Shown: in pieces, positions 17,753 through 26,821 of the stretch
How the letters are laid out: the number at the start of each line of letters is the position of its first letter
How positions within the stretch are numbered: the stretch's first letter is position 1
DNA from: G965227875 sp965227875
GTDB taxonomy: Bacteria > Pseudomonadota > Alphaproteobacteria > Rhizobiales > JAJFHC01
Assembly: GCA_965227875.1 (NCBI GenBank)
Contig: OZ245783.1
Location: forward strand, 3,348,001 to 3,412,000
Reading direction: 5' to 3'
Length of the DNA: 64,000 bases
The notes under the pieces: model-generated
Told to the model about the DNA's origin: nothing
Seen by the model: the letters and a program-made list of their open reading frames with translations, nothing else
The model's database searches: none
Position numbers and translations under genes: made by a program

Positions 17753-18712
17753 TTAGTTGACGCCTTTTTCGTCGTAGTACTTCTTGGCGCCGGGATGAAC
17801 TTCCAGGGCCGCACCGAGAAGCGCGTTCTCGATCTTCACCGAGTTCCAGACCTTCTTGACCTTGGCGAGTTCGCCATGGTTCTCCCAGAGGGACTTGGTG
17901 ATGTTGTAGACCACGTCGTCGGGAACGTCCTTGTTCACGACCATGATGGTCACGGCGCCGAGCGTCGAGACCGTGCCCTCGATCGACTTGTAGTCGTCGC
18001 TGGAGATATCGATCTGGATGTAGCCCGGATTCTCCTTCAGGATTCCGTCGAGAATGGCCTGGTCGACGGGCAGGAAACGCACGCCGGGGCTGAACTCGAG
18101 ATCGAGCATGGACGCCTGCGGAACGCTCGTCAGCGCCGTGAAGGCGTCGATGTGCCCGTCTTTCATTAGCGAGACGGAATCCGAATAGCCGACATGGTGG
18201 ATCGTGCCGCCATTGCTCTTCACGTCGTCGACGGAGAATCCGTACTTGCTGAAAATCAGCTGCGCGGCGGCGTAACCGGACCATTTCAGCTTGCCCGGGC
18301 TGAGGTTCTTGTCCTTCAGGTCGGTGTAGCTCTTGATGTCGGAATCCTTGGGCACCACGGTCTGCAGCCCGGCCGGATAGAAGGTCGCCAGGTGACGGAT
18401 ATTGGGATTGGCCTTCTTGAACACCGGGGCGTTGCCCTTGAGGCCGTCGAACGCGGTATGGCCGTAGGTCCAGCCGAGTTCCGCGTCGCCGCGGTTCACG
18501 TCGAGCACGTTGCCGACACCGCCGCCGGGACCGTTCGAGGCCGACACGTCCGGGATGGCCCCGAACATTTCCGCCATCTTGGCGCCGAGCGGATACCAGC
18601 TGCCGCCGGACGGTCCGGATGCGATCCGGACGAACGTCTCGGCCTGTGCGGCCAGCGATCCGGAAATGGCGAGCGGAACGGCCGCCACAAGGACTCGCAG
18701 TAGCTTTTTCAT
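17753..18712 (-). CDS. TAXI family TRAP solute-binding protein
   Basis: A 319-residue periplasmic binding protein of the TAXI group. A signal peptide (KKLLRVLVAAVPLAISGSLA) is followed by the family hallmark RIASGPSGGSWYPLGAKMAE, then GPGGGVGNVLDVNRGDAELG. TAXI proteins bind small carboxylates such as glutamate or 2-oxoglutarate, but the ligand cannot be read here. The strong ribosome site GGGAGG seven bases before ATG 18712 decides the start. It is the first gene of the TRAP operon. The roughly 240 bases upstream (18713-18954) hold its promoter region and no gene that I can support. Confidence 0.93.
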   Translation of the reverse strand: MKKLLRVLVAAVPLAISGSLAAQAETFVRIASGPSGGSWYPLGAKMAEMFGAIPDVSASNGPGGGVGNVLDVNRGDAELGWTYGHTAFDGLKGNAPVFKKANPNIRHLATFYPAGLQTVVPKDSDIKSYTDLKDKNLSPGKLKWSGYAAAQLIFSKYGFSVDDVKSNGGTIHHVGYSDSVSLMKDGHIDAFTALTSVPQASMLDLEFSPGVRFLPVDQAILDGILKENPGYIQIDISSDDYKSIEGTVSTLGAVTIMVVNKDVPDDVVYNITKSLWENHGELAKVKKVWNSVKIENALLGAALEVHPGAKKYYDEKGVN

Positions 18713-18954
18713 GGATGTCCTCCCTGGATTTTCCATTTGTGTCCGGCTCTTGTCTTTTTGTTTCGCGGTCTCGCCGGTGGGCACGCCCCGGAATTAAAGG
18801 GGAGATTCCAGACACGGTCAACGTGCACGCTCCCCGCATTACGGAAATCCGGATGCGAAGCGAACGCACCGGGCCGAGACCTCCCACACAGTGTCAGCCG
18901 GAGGATCAGTTGCCCCGGTGGATCATGTCCGCGGCCACTGCGCGGAAAACGGGC

Positions 18955-19689
18955 CTACCGAAAAAGCCCGTAGAGGCCTGCGCAAACGAGAATGCCCAAT
19001 GCCACCCGGCGATAGAGCGTCTCGTTCGACTTGCGGAAGAGGCGCGAGCCGATCCAGGCGCCGGCCATGAAGACCGGAAGGAGCCACAGGACCCGGAGCG
19101 CCGCGTCCGCGGGAAGCAGGCCGGCGATCGTCATCTGCGCGATCAGCGCGGCAAGCGTGATCGCGAAATATCCGGTGAAGTTCGCACGGTTGACCTCCGC
19201 GCTGTCGCGGCTCGACAGCAGGTAGAGCATGACCGGCGGATTGCCGAGACTGGTCAGCGCCATGAGCACGCCAGAAACCGACCCGATCCCGAGCGATGCC
19301 CAGAGCGGTTTTCCGCCGTCATAGCGCCAGCCGGTAAGCAGCACGACGGCAAAGGCGATGACGAGCACGGCGATGCCTCGTCCGATGAGGGTCGGGTCGA
19401 GGCTCAGCAGCAGCCAGCTTCCCAGTGGCATGAAGAGTGCTGCCGCGACGCCCATGGGACCGATCACTTTCCAGTTGATGTGCCGGTGCACGGACGGGAG
19501 AAGCTGCGCCGTGACCACGATTTCCATGAGGATGATCATAGCGACGGTCTGCAGCGGGCCGAAAAGATGCACGAAGAAGGGCGCCATCAGCATGCCGGAC
19601 CCGACACCGGCAAAGCCGCGCATGAGGCCGGCCGCACCGGTCACCGCCATCGCCACGGCCATGGAGTTCGTCGCCAGTTCGCTCAGCAT
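18955..19689 (-). CDS. TauE/SafE family membrane exporter
   Basis: A 244-residue protein with seven or eight hydrophobic helices, of the TauE/SafE (sulfite or organosulfonate exporter, DUF81) family. The first half-repeat has RGFAGVGSGMLMAPFFVHLFGP and the second LTSLGNPPVMLYLLSS, the duplicated motif of the family. Substrates in the family include sulfite, sulfoacetate and other small anions. It is divergent from a GST gene. A second family member lies at 21683-22444. Confidence 0.88.
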   Translation of the reverse strand: MLSELATNSMAVAMAVTGAAGLMRGFAGVGSGMLMAPFFVHLFGPLQTVAMIILMEIVVTAQLLPSVHRHINWKVIGPMGVAAALFMPLGSWLLLSLDPTLIGRGIAVLVIAFAVVLLTGWRYDGGKPLWASLGIGSVSGVLMALTSLGNPPVMLYLLSSRDSAEVNRANFTGYFAITLAALIAQMTIAGLLPADAALRVLWLLPVFMAGAWIGSRLFRKSNETLYRRVALGILVCAGLYGLFR

Positions 19690-19802
19690 GTGTTCATGGC
19701 CCGGCGACCCTCACGTCGCGCCCGCAGGAAACATCCTGTCAGAATCGGTTCCGGCATCCGCTAAACTCCCTCGCACCAGTGCAGTCAGTTCGGAGCGACA
19801 TC

Positions 19803-20456
19803 ATGATCCTCGTGGGCCAGTACGATTCGCCGTTTGTCCGGCGCGCGGCGGTGACGCTTCACCATCACGGTTTCAGGTTCGAACGCAAGGTGCTTTCGGT
19901 GTTCGCGGACTTCGACGCCATGCTCGAGATCAACCCCCTGGGCAAGGTGCCGACGCTGCTGCTCGACGGCGGCGAGGCGATCTACGAGAGCCGTGCCATC
20001 TGCGAGTACCTGGAGAGCCGGTCGACGGCAGGATCTTCCCTGGTCGCCGAGGGGCCCGATGGCTTTCGCGACATGCTCCGGTCCGAAGCTGTCGGCACCG
20101 GGCTTGCCGAAAAGATCTACGAGCGCGGTATCGAGTTCTCGCGCAAGTGCCCGCAGAGCCGGGATCCGGCCTGGACCGGGCGGCTGGAACGCCAGATCCG
20201 GTCGGCCTGCGACTGGCTCGAAACCCGCCTTACGGGGAGCTGGTTCGCGGGCGACCGTTTCTCCCGCGCCGACATCGCCGTGACCGTGGCGCTCACCTAC
20301 CTGGTCGAGAAGCAGCCGCATCTCTGGGCGCCTTCCCGGACACCGGCGCTTTATGCCTACCGGCTCAAGTGCGAGGCGATGCCGGCTTTCTCCGCGGCGC
20401 CCTATTCCGCGTCGGAAGCCCACGCCACCGGCTGGCGGCCGGAAAACACTGGCTGA
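19803..20456 (+). CDS. glutathione S-transferase family protein
   Basis: A 217-residue GST. The thioredoxin-like domain opens with GQYDSPFVRRAAVTLHHHG, so the active-site residue is probably the serine of SPFVRR, a YfcF/zeta-like arrangement. EINPLGKVPTLLLD and YESRAICEYLE follow. The helical domain contains WFAGDRFSRADIAVTV. GGAG seven bases before ATG 19803 supports the start over an upstream GTG. It converges with the enolase-superfamily gene. It has no tie to the neighbouring TauE other than a shared divergent promoter. Confidence 0.9.
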   Translation: MILVGQYDSPFVRRAAVTLHHHGFRFERKVLSVFADFDAMLEINPLGKVPTLLLDGGEAIYESRAICEYLESRSTAGSSLVAEGPDGFRDMLRSEAVGTGLAEKIYERGIEFSRKCPQSRDPAWTGRLERQIRSACDWLETRLTGSWFAGDRFSRADIAVTVALTYLVEKQPHLWAPSRTPALYAYRLKCEAMPAFSAAPYSASEAHATGWRPENTG

Positions 20457-20481
20457 ACCGGCCGCGACCGCAACCGCAACC

Positions 20482-21666
20482 TCAGAACATGCCCGCGATA
20501 TCGCGGGGCGGGTGGGCGGCGATCACGTCCTCGTCCGGCGTGACGCCCCATCCGGGGCGGTCCGGCACGACGATGGACTGGCCGTCCATTTCGGGGGCGT
20601 GATCGAAGAGCGTCTCGTCGAGCTTGAGCCGGACCGGGTCGTTTTCCATGATCCGAAGGTTCGGCACCGCGGCGGCGAAATGGACGTTCATCATGGTGGC
20701 CAGGTGGCCGTAGAAATTGTGCGGCGCGATGTTGATCTCGTAGGAGTCTGCGAGGCTGGCGATCTTCATGGATTGCCAGACCCCGTTCCAGATGGCGTCG
20801 ATCACGGCGACGTCCATGGCACGGGCCTCGAGGAAGGGCCGGAACTCGCGCAGGCCGCACAGGGTTTCGCAGGATGCGATCGGGTTGACCGACGTGTCCC
20901 GGATCAGGCGCAGCGCATCGGCGTCGAACGTGTCGAGTTCCACCCAGTGCAGACCGAGATCGTTGAGCGCGCGCACCAGTGTCAGGAAGCCCTCCGTGCG
21001 GGCGTTGAAATTGAGGTCGAGCAGGATCTCGAGGCCGGCACCGCCGCCGTCCCTCAGGGCCTCGAGGAGGGCCACGAGGTCGTTGATCATCGCCCGGTCC
21101 ACGTTGAGCTCCGCGCTGAAGGGCGCGCCGAAGCCGGGTTGATGAACCCGTGGTCCGTCTTCGCCGAACCGGATGATGTTCGTCTTGATCGCCTTCACCC
21201 CGGACCGGGCTGCGCGTTCGGCCTGTTCCTTGAGGTCGTCGAGGCTCGAAATCTCCGTGCCGTAATGTTCGGCGAAGGCCACTTCCCATGTTCCGAAATG
21301 CGACCAGTATGTCGGGATGCGGTCGCGCATCCGGCCCCCGAGGAGTTGCCAGCACGGCACGCCCAGGGCCCGCGCCTTGACGTCGAGCAACGCATTCTCG
21401 ATGGCGCCGATCGCCTCCGTGACCGCACCGCCGGGGGTCGGCCGGTTGGCGGCCATGAGACGGCGGTGGACCAGTTCGTGATCCAGTGCCGAGGCACCGA
21501 TGACGAAGGGCCGGCAGTGCAGGATCATGTTGCCGATGCCGGCGGCGCCGTAGGCGTCGTCGTACTCGCTCCAACCGGTCACGCCTTCGTCCGTTGTGAC
21601 CTTCACGAACGCGTAGTTGCGCCAGCCCGCATCGCAGCGCAGCACGTCCAGCCCGGTGATCTTCAT
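20482..21666 (-). CDS. mandelate racemase/muconate lactonizing enzyme family protein
   Basis: A 394-residue enolase-superfamily enzyme. The N-terminal capping domain ends near AIENALLDVKARALGVP. In the barrel, KAIKTN holds a candidate catalytic lysine. The three metal ligands are the Asp in LLDLNFN, the Glu in WVELDTFD and the Glu in SCETLCG. These enzymes abstract an alpha proton from a carboxylate (sugar-acid dehydratases, racemases, lactonising enzymes); specificity cannot be called. GGGAGG precedes the ATG. The gene follows a TauE/SafE transporter by 16 bases, so the two are one operon and may handle the same acid. Confidence 0.9.
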   Translation of the reverse strand: MKITGLDVLRCDAGWRNYAFVKVTTDEGVTGWSEYDDAYGAAGIGNMILHCRPFVIGASALDHELVHRRLMAANRPTPGGAVTEAIGAIENALLDVKARALGVPCWQLLGGRMRDRIPTYWSHFGTWEVAFAEHYGTEISSLDDLKEQAERAARSGVKAIKTNIIRFGEDGPRVHQPGFGAPFSAELNVDRAMINDLVALLEALRDGGGAGLEILLDLNFNARTEGFLTLVRALNDLGLHWVELDTFDADALRLIRDTSVNPIASCETLCGLREFRPFLEARAMDVAVIDAIWNGVWQSMKIASLADSYEINIAPHNFYGHLATMMNVHFAAAVPNLRIMENDPVRLKLDETLFDHAPEMDGQSIVVPDRPGWGVTPDEDVIAAHPPRDIAGMF

Positions 21667-21682
21667 GGCATCGTTCCTCCCG

Positions 21683-22444
21683 TCATGCCCCTCGCACGAA
21701 ATAGAACACCGTCAGGAAGACCCCGAAGGCGATCACGAGTATACGCAAGACGTTCTGCGGCACCATGTGCGAGACGGCGCCACCCGTGTAGCCGCCGACC
21801 ATGGCGCCCGCCATCATCGCCAGCGCATGCCCCCAGGCGACATGGCCGCTGAAGGCGTAGATGCCGAAGGAGCCCAGCGTGATCGCCGCGATCACCGCGT
21901 TCTTCACGGCATTCGCCTGATGGAACCGCGTATAGCCGGCGATGGTGAGGGCCGCAAGCATGATCTGGCCGAGCCCGGCCCCGAAATATCCGCCATAGAC
22001 CGAAAAGGGCAGCAGCAGGGCATATGCGCCGGCCCGGCCGCGCCCTTGCGGGCCGGATACCGCGCGTTGCACCAGCCGGTGCAGATACGGCGCGGCGGCG
22101 AAGAGTGCTGTGGCGAACGCCATGAGCCACGGCACCGCTGCCGCGAAGAGGTCGTTGCCGAGCCAGAGCAGGAGGAGCGCGCCGGCGACGCTCCCGGCCA
22201 TGGAAACCGCGATCAGCCCGAAGATCTCGCGCCCGGTTTCCCGCAGTTCCTCCCGAAAGGCGGGCAGGGCGGTAAAATTGCTCGGCACGAGGGCGATGTA
22301 GTTCGTGGCATTGGCCGCGATCGGCGGCAAACCCGCAAAGAGAAGCGTGGGAAAGGTGAAGAACGTGGCGCCGCCGGCCACGGCGTTGAGCGCACCGGCG
22401 AAAAGACCTGCCGCGGCCAGCAGGATGATCGTCTCCCATTCCAT
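21683..22444 (-). CDS. TauE/SafE family membrane protein
   Basis: A 253-residue membrane protein with about eight helices, of the TauE/SafE family. LNAVAGGATFFTFPTLLFAGLPP and VYGGYFGAGLGQIMLAAL are the two duplicated signature stretches. It is the promoter-proximal gene of a two-gene operon with an enolase-superfamily enzyme, so it probably moves the substrate or product of that enzyme. It is divergent from the PhzF-like gene. Confidence 0.9.
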   Translation of the reverse strand: MEWETIILLAAAGLFAGALNAVAGGATFFTFPTLLFAGLPPIAANATNYIALVPSNFTALPAFREELRETGREIFGLIAVSMAGSVAGALLLLWLGNDLFAAAVPWLMAFATALFAAAPYLHRLVQRAVSGPQGRGRAGAYALLLPFSVYGGYFGAGLGQIMLAALTIAGYTRFHQANAVKNAVIAAITLGSFGIYAFSGHVAWGHALAMMAGAMVGGYTGGAVSHMVPQNVLRILVIAFGVFLTVFYFVRGA

Positions 22445-22566
22445 CGCGCAACCCTAGGGCCAGTCGCTCGTCAAGTCTTGTGTCGCGTCGCGCACGGCGC
22501 GGTGGAGATGGACGCCTTCGGCGATGTATCCTCCGCGACGAAACCAGACAACCACGAGGCGATGCC

Positions 22567-23394
22567 ATGGTGCTGCCGGTCTACTTCGTCGATGCTTTTG
22601 CCGATCGCCCGTTTTCCGGAAATCCGGCGGCCGTCGTCGTCGTCGAGCACGATCTGCCGGACGAGACGATGCAGGCCATCGCGGCAGAGCATAACCTGTC
22701 CGAAACGGCGTTCGTGAAACCCGGAAATCCTTCGGGACTGCGCTGGTTCACGCCGCGGGTCGAGGTGCCCATCTGCGGTCACGCGACGCTTGCCGCCGCT
22801 TTTGTCATGGCCACCGAACTTGGCCGCGGCGGAAGCGTCATGGCGTTCGACACCAGGTCCGGCCGGTTCGATGTCCGGCGCGAGGGCGACCTCTACGCCC
22901 TGGACTTTCCCGCCCTGGAGTCACGGCCGCACACGCTGGCCGCGGGAGCCCTTTCGCGGGCGCTCGGCGCCGGTGCCGGCGAGGTCTTCGATACCGGCGA
23001 ACGCTATGTCTGCCTGGTGGACAGCGTGGGCGCTGTGCGGGACCTCGCGCCGGACATGGCCGCGCTCGCCGCGCTCGACCGACCGGGCGTCGTGGTTACC
23101 GCGCCGGCCGACCATGCCCTGGCTGCGGCGGGCTACGATTTCGTGTCGCGATATTTCGCGCCGGCGAAAGGGGTTCCCGAAGACCCGGTGACCGGTGCCG
23201 CGCATTGCGCGCTGACCCCGATCTGGGCCGCAAGGCTCGGGCGCAGGAAGCTGCGGGCAGCGCAGCTTTCCGCGCGTGGCGGGGCGGTCGCATGTGAACT
23301 GTCGGGCGGTCGTGTCCTGCTGACAGGCAGGGCGCGGCTCTACCTGCGCGGGCAGATTTTCGCGGATTCCGGAGGGGTCGAAAATAGCGATTGA
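22567..23394 (+). CDS. PhzF family isomerase-like protein
   Basis: A 275-residue protein of the PhzF/diaminopimelate-epimerase-fold family. The first half has VDAFADRPFSGNPAAVV, the catalytic glutamate in HNLSETAFV and PICGHATLAAAFV. The second half has GVPEDPVTGAAHCALTPIW. Bacterial relatives act as isomerases or have no known substrate; there is no phenazine gene nearby. ATG 22567 opens the conserved N-terminus; an upstream in-frame ATG at 22480 would add an unlike extension. Confidence 0.9.
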   Translation: MVLPVYFVDAFADRPFSGNPAAVVVVEHDLPDETMQAIAAEHNLSETAFVKPGNPSGLRWFTPRVEVPICGHATLAAAFVMATELGRGGSVMAFDTRSGRFDVRREGDLYALDFPALESRPHTLAAGALSRALGAGAGEVFDTGERYVCLVDSVGAVRDLAPDMAALAALDRPGVVVTAPADHALAAAGYDFVSRYFAPAKGVPEDPVTGAAHCALTPIWAARLGRRKLRAAQLSARGGAVACELSGGRVLLTGRARLYLRGQIFADSGGVENSD

Positions 23395-23571
23395 CAGAAC
23401 CCGGATTTCGGATCAATGAGCGTTTTCTAACTTGGTCATCGAGGCCAAGAGGGTCTCTCGAAGGACTCCGGAAACCGGCCAATAAGCGCCGGTCAGGGAA
23501 ACGGCGGTCTCCCTCGTAACCTCCTTAAAGACATCCGCGAACAGGATGTTTCTGGAGCAGACTTACCTGAA
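23395..23571 (+). other. possible structured leader before the methyltransferase/ATP-grasp gene
   Basis: This 177-base gap contains several inverted repeats in series: CTTGG...CCAAG, ACCGGC-N8-GCCGGT and GAGGG...CCCTC enclosing it, ending shortly before the start codon. A perfect TTGACA (-35-like) overlaps the end of the PhzF gene at 23390-23395. It could be a structured 5' leader. It does not match any riboswitch consensus I can recall. Confidence 0.3.
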
Positions 23572-25503
23572 ATGCCCACAACCGACACCCGCGTGACGCG
23601 GGCGCGGCGTTCTGCGCCGCAACGCAGTTTCGGCCCCATCGCCGATCTGGAAGCCCATCTGCCGGAAGAATGGTGGCGGCAGCTTTTCAACGCCCTCTAC
23701 GTCAAGACAGACGGGGACGTCTACGAAAACGCAGAGAACACGCGACGCGACGTCGATCTCCTGGTGTCGTCGACCGGCATTGGTCAGCGAAGCCGGGTGC
23801 TCGATCTGTGCTGCGGCCAGGGGCGTCATGCGCTTGAACTGTCGCGGCGCGGCTTCGTGAACGTGTCCGGTCTCGACCGCTCGCGTTATCTCGTGCGGCT
23901 GGCGCGGAAACGTGCATCCGCCGAGGGTCTCGAAGTGTCCTTCAGGGAAGGCGATGCACGCACGCCCAAGCTGCCGGCGGACAGTTTCGACTGCGTCTGC
24001 ATCATGGGCAATTCCTTCGGCTATTTTTCCAGCAAGGACGATGACGAGAAAGTGTTGCGGGCCGTCGGCCGGTTGCTGCGCCCGGCCGGATGCCTGTTTC
24101 TCGACGTGATGGACGGCGAGTGGGGCCGTAACCAGTTCGAGCCCCGCTCCTGGGAGTGGATCGACGAGCACCAGTTCGTCTGCCGCGAGCGGTCCCTGTC
24201 GGCCGACGGCGAACGGCTGGTGTCGCGCGAGGTCATCGTGCACGACGAGCGCGGCGTCATCGCGGACCAGTTCTACGCCGAACGCCTCTACAGTGTGGAA
24301 ACGCTGACGGAGCTTCTCGAAAAGGCCGGGTTCCGGAACATCCGGTCGAGCGAACCCCTGGAGGCGCTGTCGGAACGCGACCAGGATCTCGGCATGATGT
24401 CGCGCCGTCTCATCCTGACGGCAGACGCGCCGGAAAAACCGAAGAAGCAGTCCCGCGGCGATACGGTACTCGACGTGACGGTTGTCCTCGGCGATCCCCG
24501 CCTGGCCGATGCGGTCAAGCGGGGCGGAAAGTTCAACGAGGAGGACTTCGAGACCATCCGCATCCTGAAGGAGGCTCTGGCCGACCTCGGCGACTACCGG
24601 TTCCGGTATCTCGACAATCACGCCACGCTGTGCCGCGACCTTTCGCGGCTCGAAACCGATCTCGTGCTCAACCTGTGCGACGAAGGCTTCAACAACGACC
24701 CGTTCAAGGAACTGCACGTTCCCGCGGTCATGGAGATCTATGACCTGCCCTACACGGGTGCGTCTCCCCGGTGCCTGTCCACCTGCTACGACAAGGGCAT
24801 GGTGCGGGCGGTCGCGAACGAGCTCGACATTCCCGTGCCGGCGGAATCCTACATTCGCCCCGGCGACCAGGCGGCCACCCTGCCGTCCGTGTTTCCTGCG
24901 CTTCTGAAACCCAACTTCGGCGACAGCAGCGAGGGGATCACCCAGGATTCGGTCGTGCGGAACAAACAGGAGCTGCTCGCCTATCTCGAGCGTCTCAACA
25001 CCCAGTTCCCGAACCATCCCGTACTCGTCCAGGAATTCCTGTCAGGGGCGGAATACAGCGTCGGCATTCTCGGGAACCCCAAGCACGGCATGACCGCGCT
25101 GCCGGTTCTCGAAGTGGATTATACGGCCCTCGATCCGAACCTGCCGCGACTGCTCTGCTACGAGTCGAAGTGGCATCCGGACAGCCCCTACTGGAACGAC
25201 ATCTCGTACCGGCAGGCCGAACTCCCGGACGCAGAACAGGGCATGCTGGTCAGCCACTCCATGCGTCTTTTTGAGCGTCTTGGCTGCCGGGACTACGCCC
25301 GGTTCGATTTCCGAGCGGACGCGTCCGGAACGATCAAGCTGCTCGAGGTCAATCCGAACCCGGGATGGTGCTGGGACGGCAAGCAGAACCTCATGGCGGG
25401 TTTCGCCGGCATGAGCTACGGCGACCTCCTGGCCGCGATCCTGTCGGCGGCGGTCGAGCGCCTGGGTGTCTCGGCGCGGCGGAAGCAACCCTCGGCCACG
25501 TGA
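23572..25503 (+). CDS. SAM methyltransferase fused to a D-Ala-D-Ala-ligase-like ATP-grasp domain
   Basis: A 643-residue two-domain enzyme. Residues about 60-280 are a class I methyltransferase with motif I VLDLCCGQGRHALELSRRG, the acidic end of strand 2 (GLDRSRYL) and DSFDCVCIMGNSFGYF. Residues about 305-630 are an ATP-grasp ligase related to D-Ala-D-Ala ligase: NLCDEGFNNDPFKE, LPYTGASPRCLSTCYDKGM, the lysine in LLKPNFGDSSEGI, VQEFLSGAEYSVGIL and the magnesium end KLLEVNPNPGW. The domain pair suggests methylation plus ATP-dependent amide or peptide bond formation on one small molecule. It is not housekeeping Ddl, which lacks the methyltransferase. The substrate is unknown. Confidence 0.88.
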   Translation: MPTTDTRVTRARRSAPQRSFGPIADLEAHLPEEWWRQLFNALYVKTDGDVYENAENTRRDVDLLVSSTGIGQRSRVLDLCCGQGRHALELSRRGFVNVSGLDRSRYLVRLARKRASAEGLEVSFREGDARTPKLPADSFDCVCIMGNSFGYFSSKDDDEKVLRAVGRLLRPAGCLFLDVMDGEWGRNQFEPRSWEWIDEHQFVCRERSLSADGERLVSREVIVHDERGVIADQFYAERLYSVETLTELLEKAGFRNIRSSEPLEALSERDQDLGMMSRRLILTADAPEKPKKQSRGDTVLDVTVVLGDPRLADAVKRGGKFNEEDFETIRILKEALADLGDYRFRYLDNHATLCRDLSRLETDLVLNLCDEGFNNDPFKELHVPAVMEIYDLPYTGASPRCLSTCYDKGMVRAVANELDIPVPAESYIRPGDQAATLPSVFPALLKPNFGDSSEGITQDSVVRNKQELLAYLERLNTQFPNHPVLVQEFLSGAEYSVGILGNPKHGMTALPVLEVDYTALDPNLPRLLCYESKWHPDSPYWNDISYRQAELPDAEQGMLVSHSMRLFERLGCRDYARFDFRADASGTIKLLEVNPNPGWCWDGKQNLMAGFAGMSYGDLLAAILSAAVERLGVSARRKQPSAT

Positions 25504-25623
25504 ACCGGGACCGCGGCTATGGCGTGGTGCCGAATTCGATCAGGGGCGCGGAATTCGTGCTAGCCTTCGCGACTGGTGCGGCGGTTTCTGTTGACCGCCC
25601 GGGGCAGTACCGGAGATCGAAAC

Positions 25624-26811
25624 ATGCAGCGAACGACGTCGACGGGCGGCTGGGCCTGGATCCTTGCCGTGGCAACATGGGGACTGCTGGCGGTCCCGTC
25701 CGCATGGGCGAACAGCGATCTCTGCCGGCAGGCGGGATCGGACAAGAACGGTTATCACCTGACGGTGGAGACCCGGGATGTCCACAATGCCGGCACGGAC
25801 GCCACACTCACGTTTCGCGTGACAGGCGAAGCCTACGGTCAGCGCGAGAACCATGTCCTGTCCCGGAATTTCATCGTCTTCGGCGACCCGAAACATGTTC
25901 TGGGCGCCACTTCCAGCGAAGATTACCTCGAGCAGGGCAAACGTGAATACTTCGGTCCTCTGTGTCTCGAGGATCGCCTCGAACGCATCCTGTCGGTCAC
26001 GATCAGCACCGACGGTAGCGGCACTGCGCCGGGCTGGTTCGGCAAGGAGCTGAGAATAACCAGTCCCGACGGCTGGGAGTTCGTCTGTCCGATCGGGTCT
26101 TGGCTCGAGGACAAGCCAATTGTGGCGACATGCCGACTCGCGGATTGTAAGCCGACGCCCCCGGGGCGCGTGGCGGGCTGGCCGCATGGATGTTACTGCG
26201 GGGGAACGAACATGGTCGGTGCCGCCGTCGGAACGGCAGCCTATCCCCACTGGACGTTCATATGCGCGTCGGCCAGGCATGCAGGCGTCATCGACGAAAA
26301 CGGCGGTGCGGTCCTCTACGATCTCGTCGGGAAGGGACTGAAGACACGCACGCTGTGCGGACCCTTCCTCGGATCCGAACGGTTGATCAATTCCAGTCCC
26401 GTGCGCAGTGTCGGCGCAAGCCAGAAGTCCGACAGCACGATCTATTTCCCGGCCGCAAGTTCACCGTCCTGCCAGCAGCGCTTCGAAAGCGACCAGGCCT
26501 TCATCATCGACAACAAGAACGGGCCGGGGTTGTATCTAGGCCTCGATCTCGACACCGACGGCGGGATCTTGCGCACGGCCCTGCAGCGTTCGCCGATCGG
26601 CATACGTCCGGAGTTCGCTCAGAAGATGAAGATCTGGATCGTTATGAATGATGGGAACTTCGTTGTGCAGCATGGGCCTTTCCCGGATCTGGAGGACCTG
26701 GCCTTGTTCATCGCCGCTCCGGTCTTCCGGGAAGCGAGGCGGCGCATGGCCCATGACCTCGGCCTGTGTCCGGCCTCTTCCGTCAGCGGTCTGGCGTGCT
26801 CTGAAAAGTGA
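25624..26811 (+). CDS. secreted PLAT-LCCL domain protein
   Basis: A 395-residue protein with a signal peptide cut near residue 29 (SAWA-NS). Residues about 43-160 read as a PLAT/LH2 beta-sandwich: YHLTVETRDVHNAGTDATLTF at the start and SVTISTDGSGTAPGWFGKEL, then WEFVCPIGSWL at the end. Residues about 187-265 read as an LCCL domain: CYCGGT, VGTAAYPHWTFICASARHAG, VIDENGGAV. Both are typical of extracellular eukaryotic proteins. The last 130 residues are unassigned. Twelve or more cysteines suit a disulfide-bonded exported protein. GGAG lies eight bases before ATG 25624. Domain calls are by eye. Confidence 0.75.
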   Translation: MQRTTSTGGWAWILAVATWGLLAVPSAWANSDLCRQAGSDKNGYHLTVETRDVHNAGTDATLTFRVTGEAYGQRENHVLSRNFIVFGDPKHVLGATSSEDYLEQGKREYFGPLCLEDRLERILSVTISTDGSGTAPGWFGKELRITSPDGWEFVCPIGSWLEDKPIVATCRLADCKPTPPGRVAGWPHGCYCGGTNMVGAAVGTAAYPHWTFICASARHAGVIDENGGAVLYDLVGKGLKTRTLCGPFLGSERLINSSPVRSVGASQKSDSTIYFPAASSPSCQQRFESDQAFIIDNKNGPGLYLGLDLDTDGGILRTALQRSPIGIRPEFAQKMKIWIVMNDGNFVVQHGPFPDLEDLALFIAAPVFREARRRMAHDLGLCPASSVSGLACSEK

Positions 26812-26821
26812 ATGCGGCGCT

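Noticed and set aside
18619..19764. 381-codon plus-strand frame over the TAXI signal region and the TauE gene
   Set aside because: It crosses a promoter and runs antisense to a clear membrane protein; its product is highly charged with no family resemblance.
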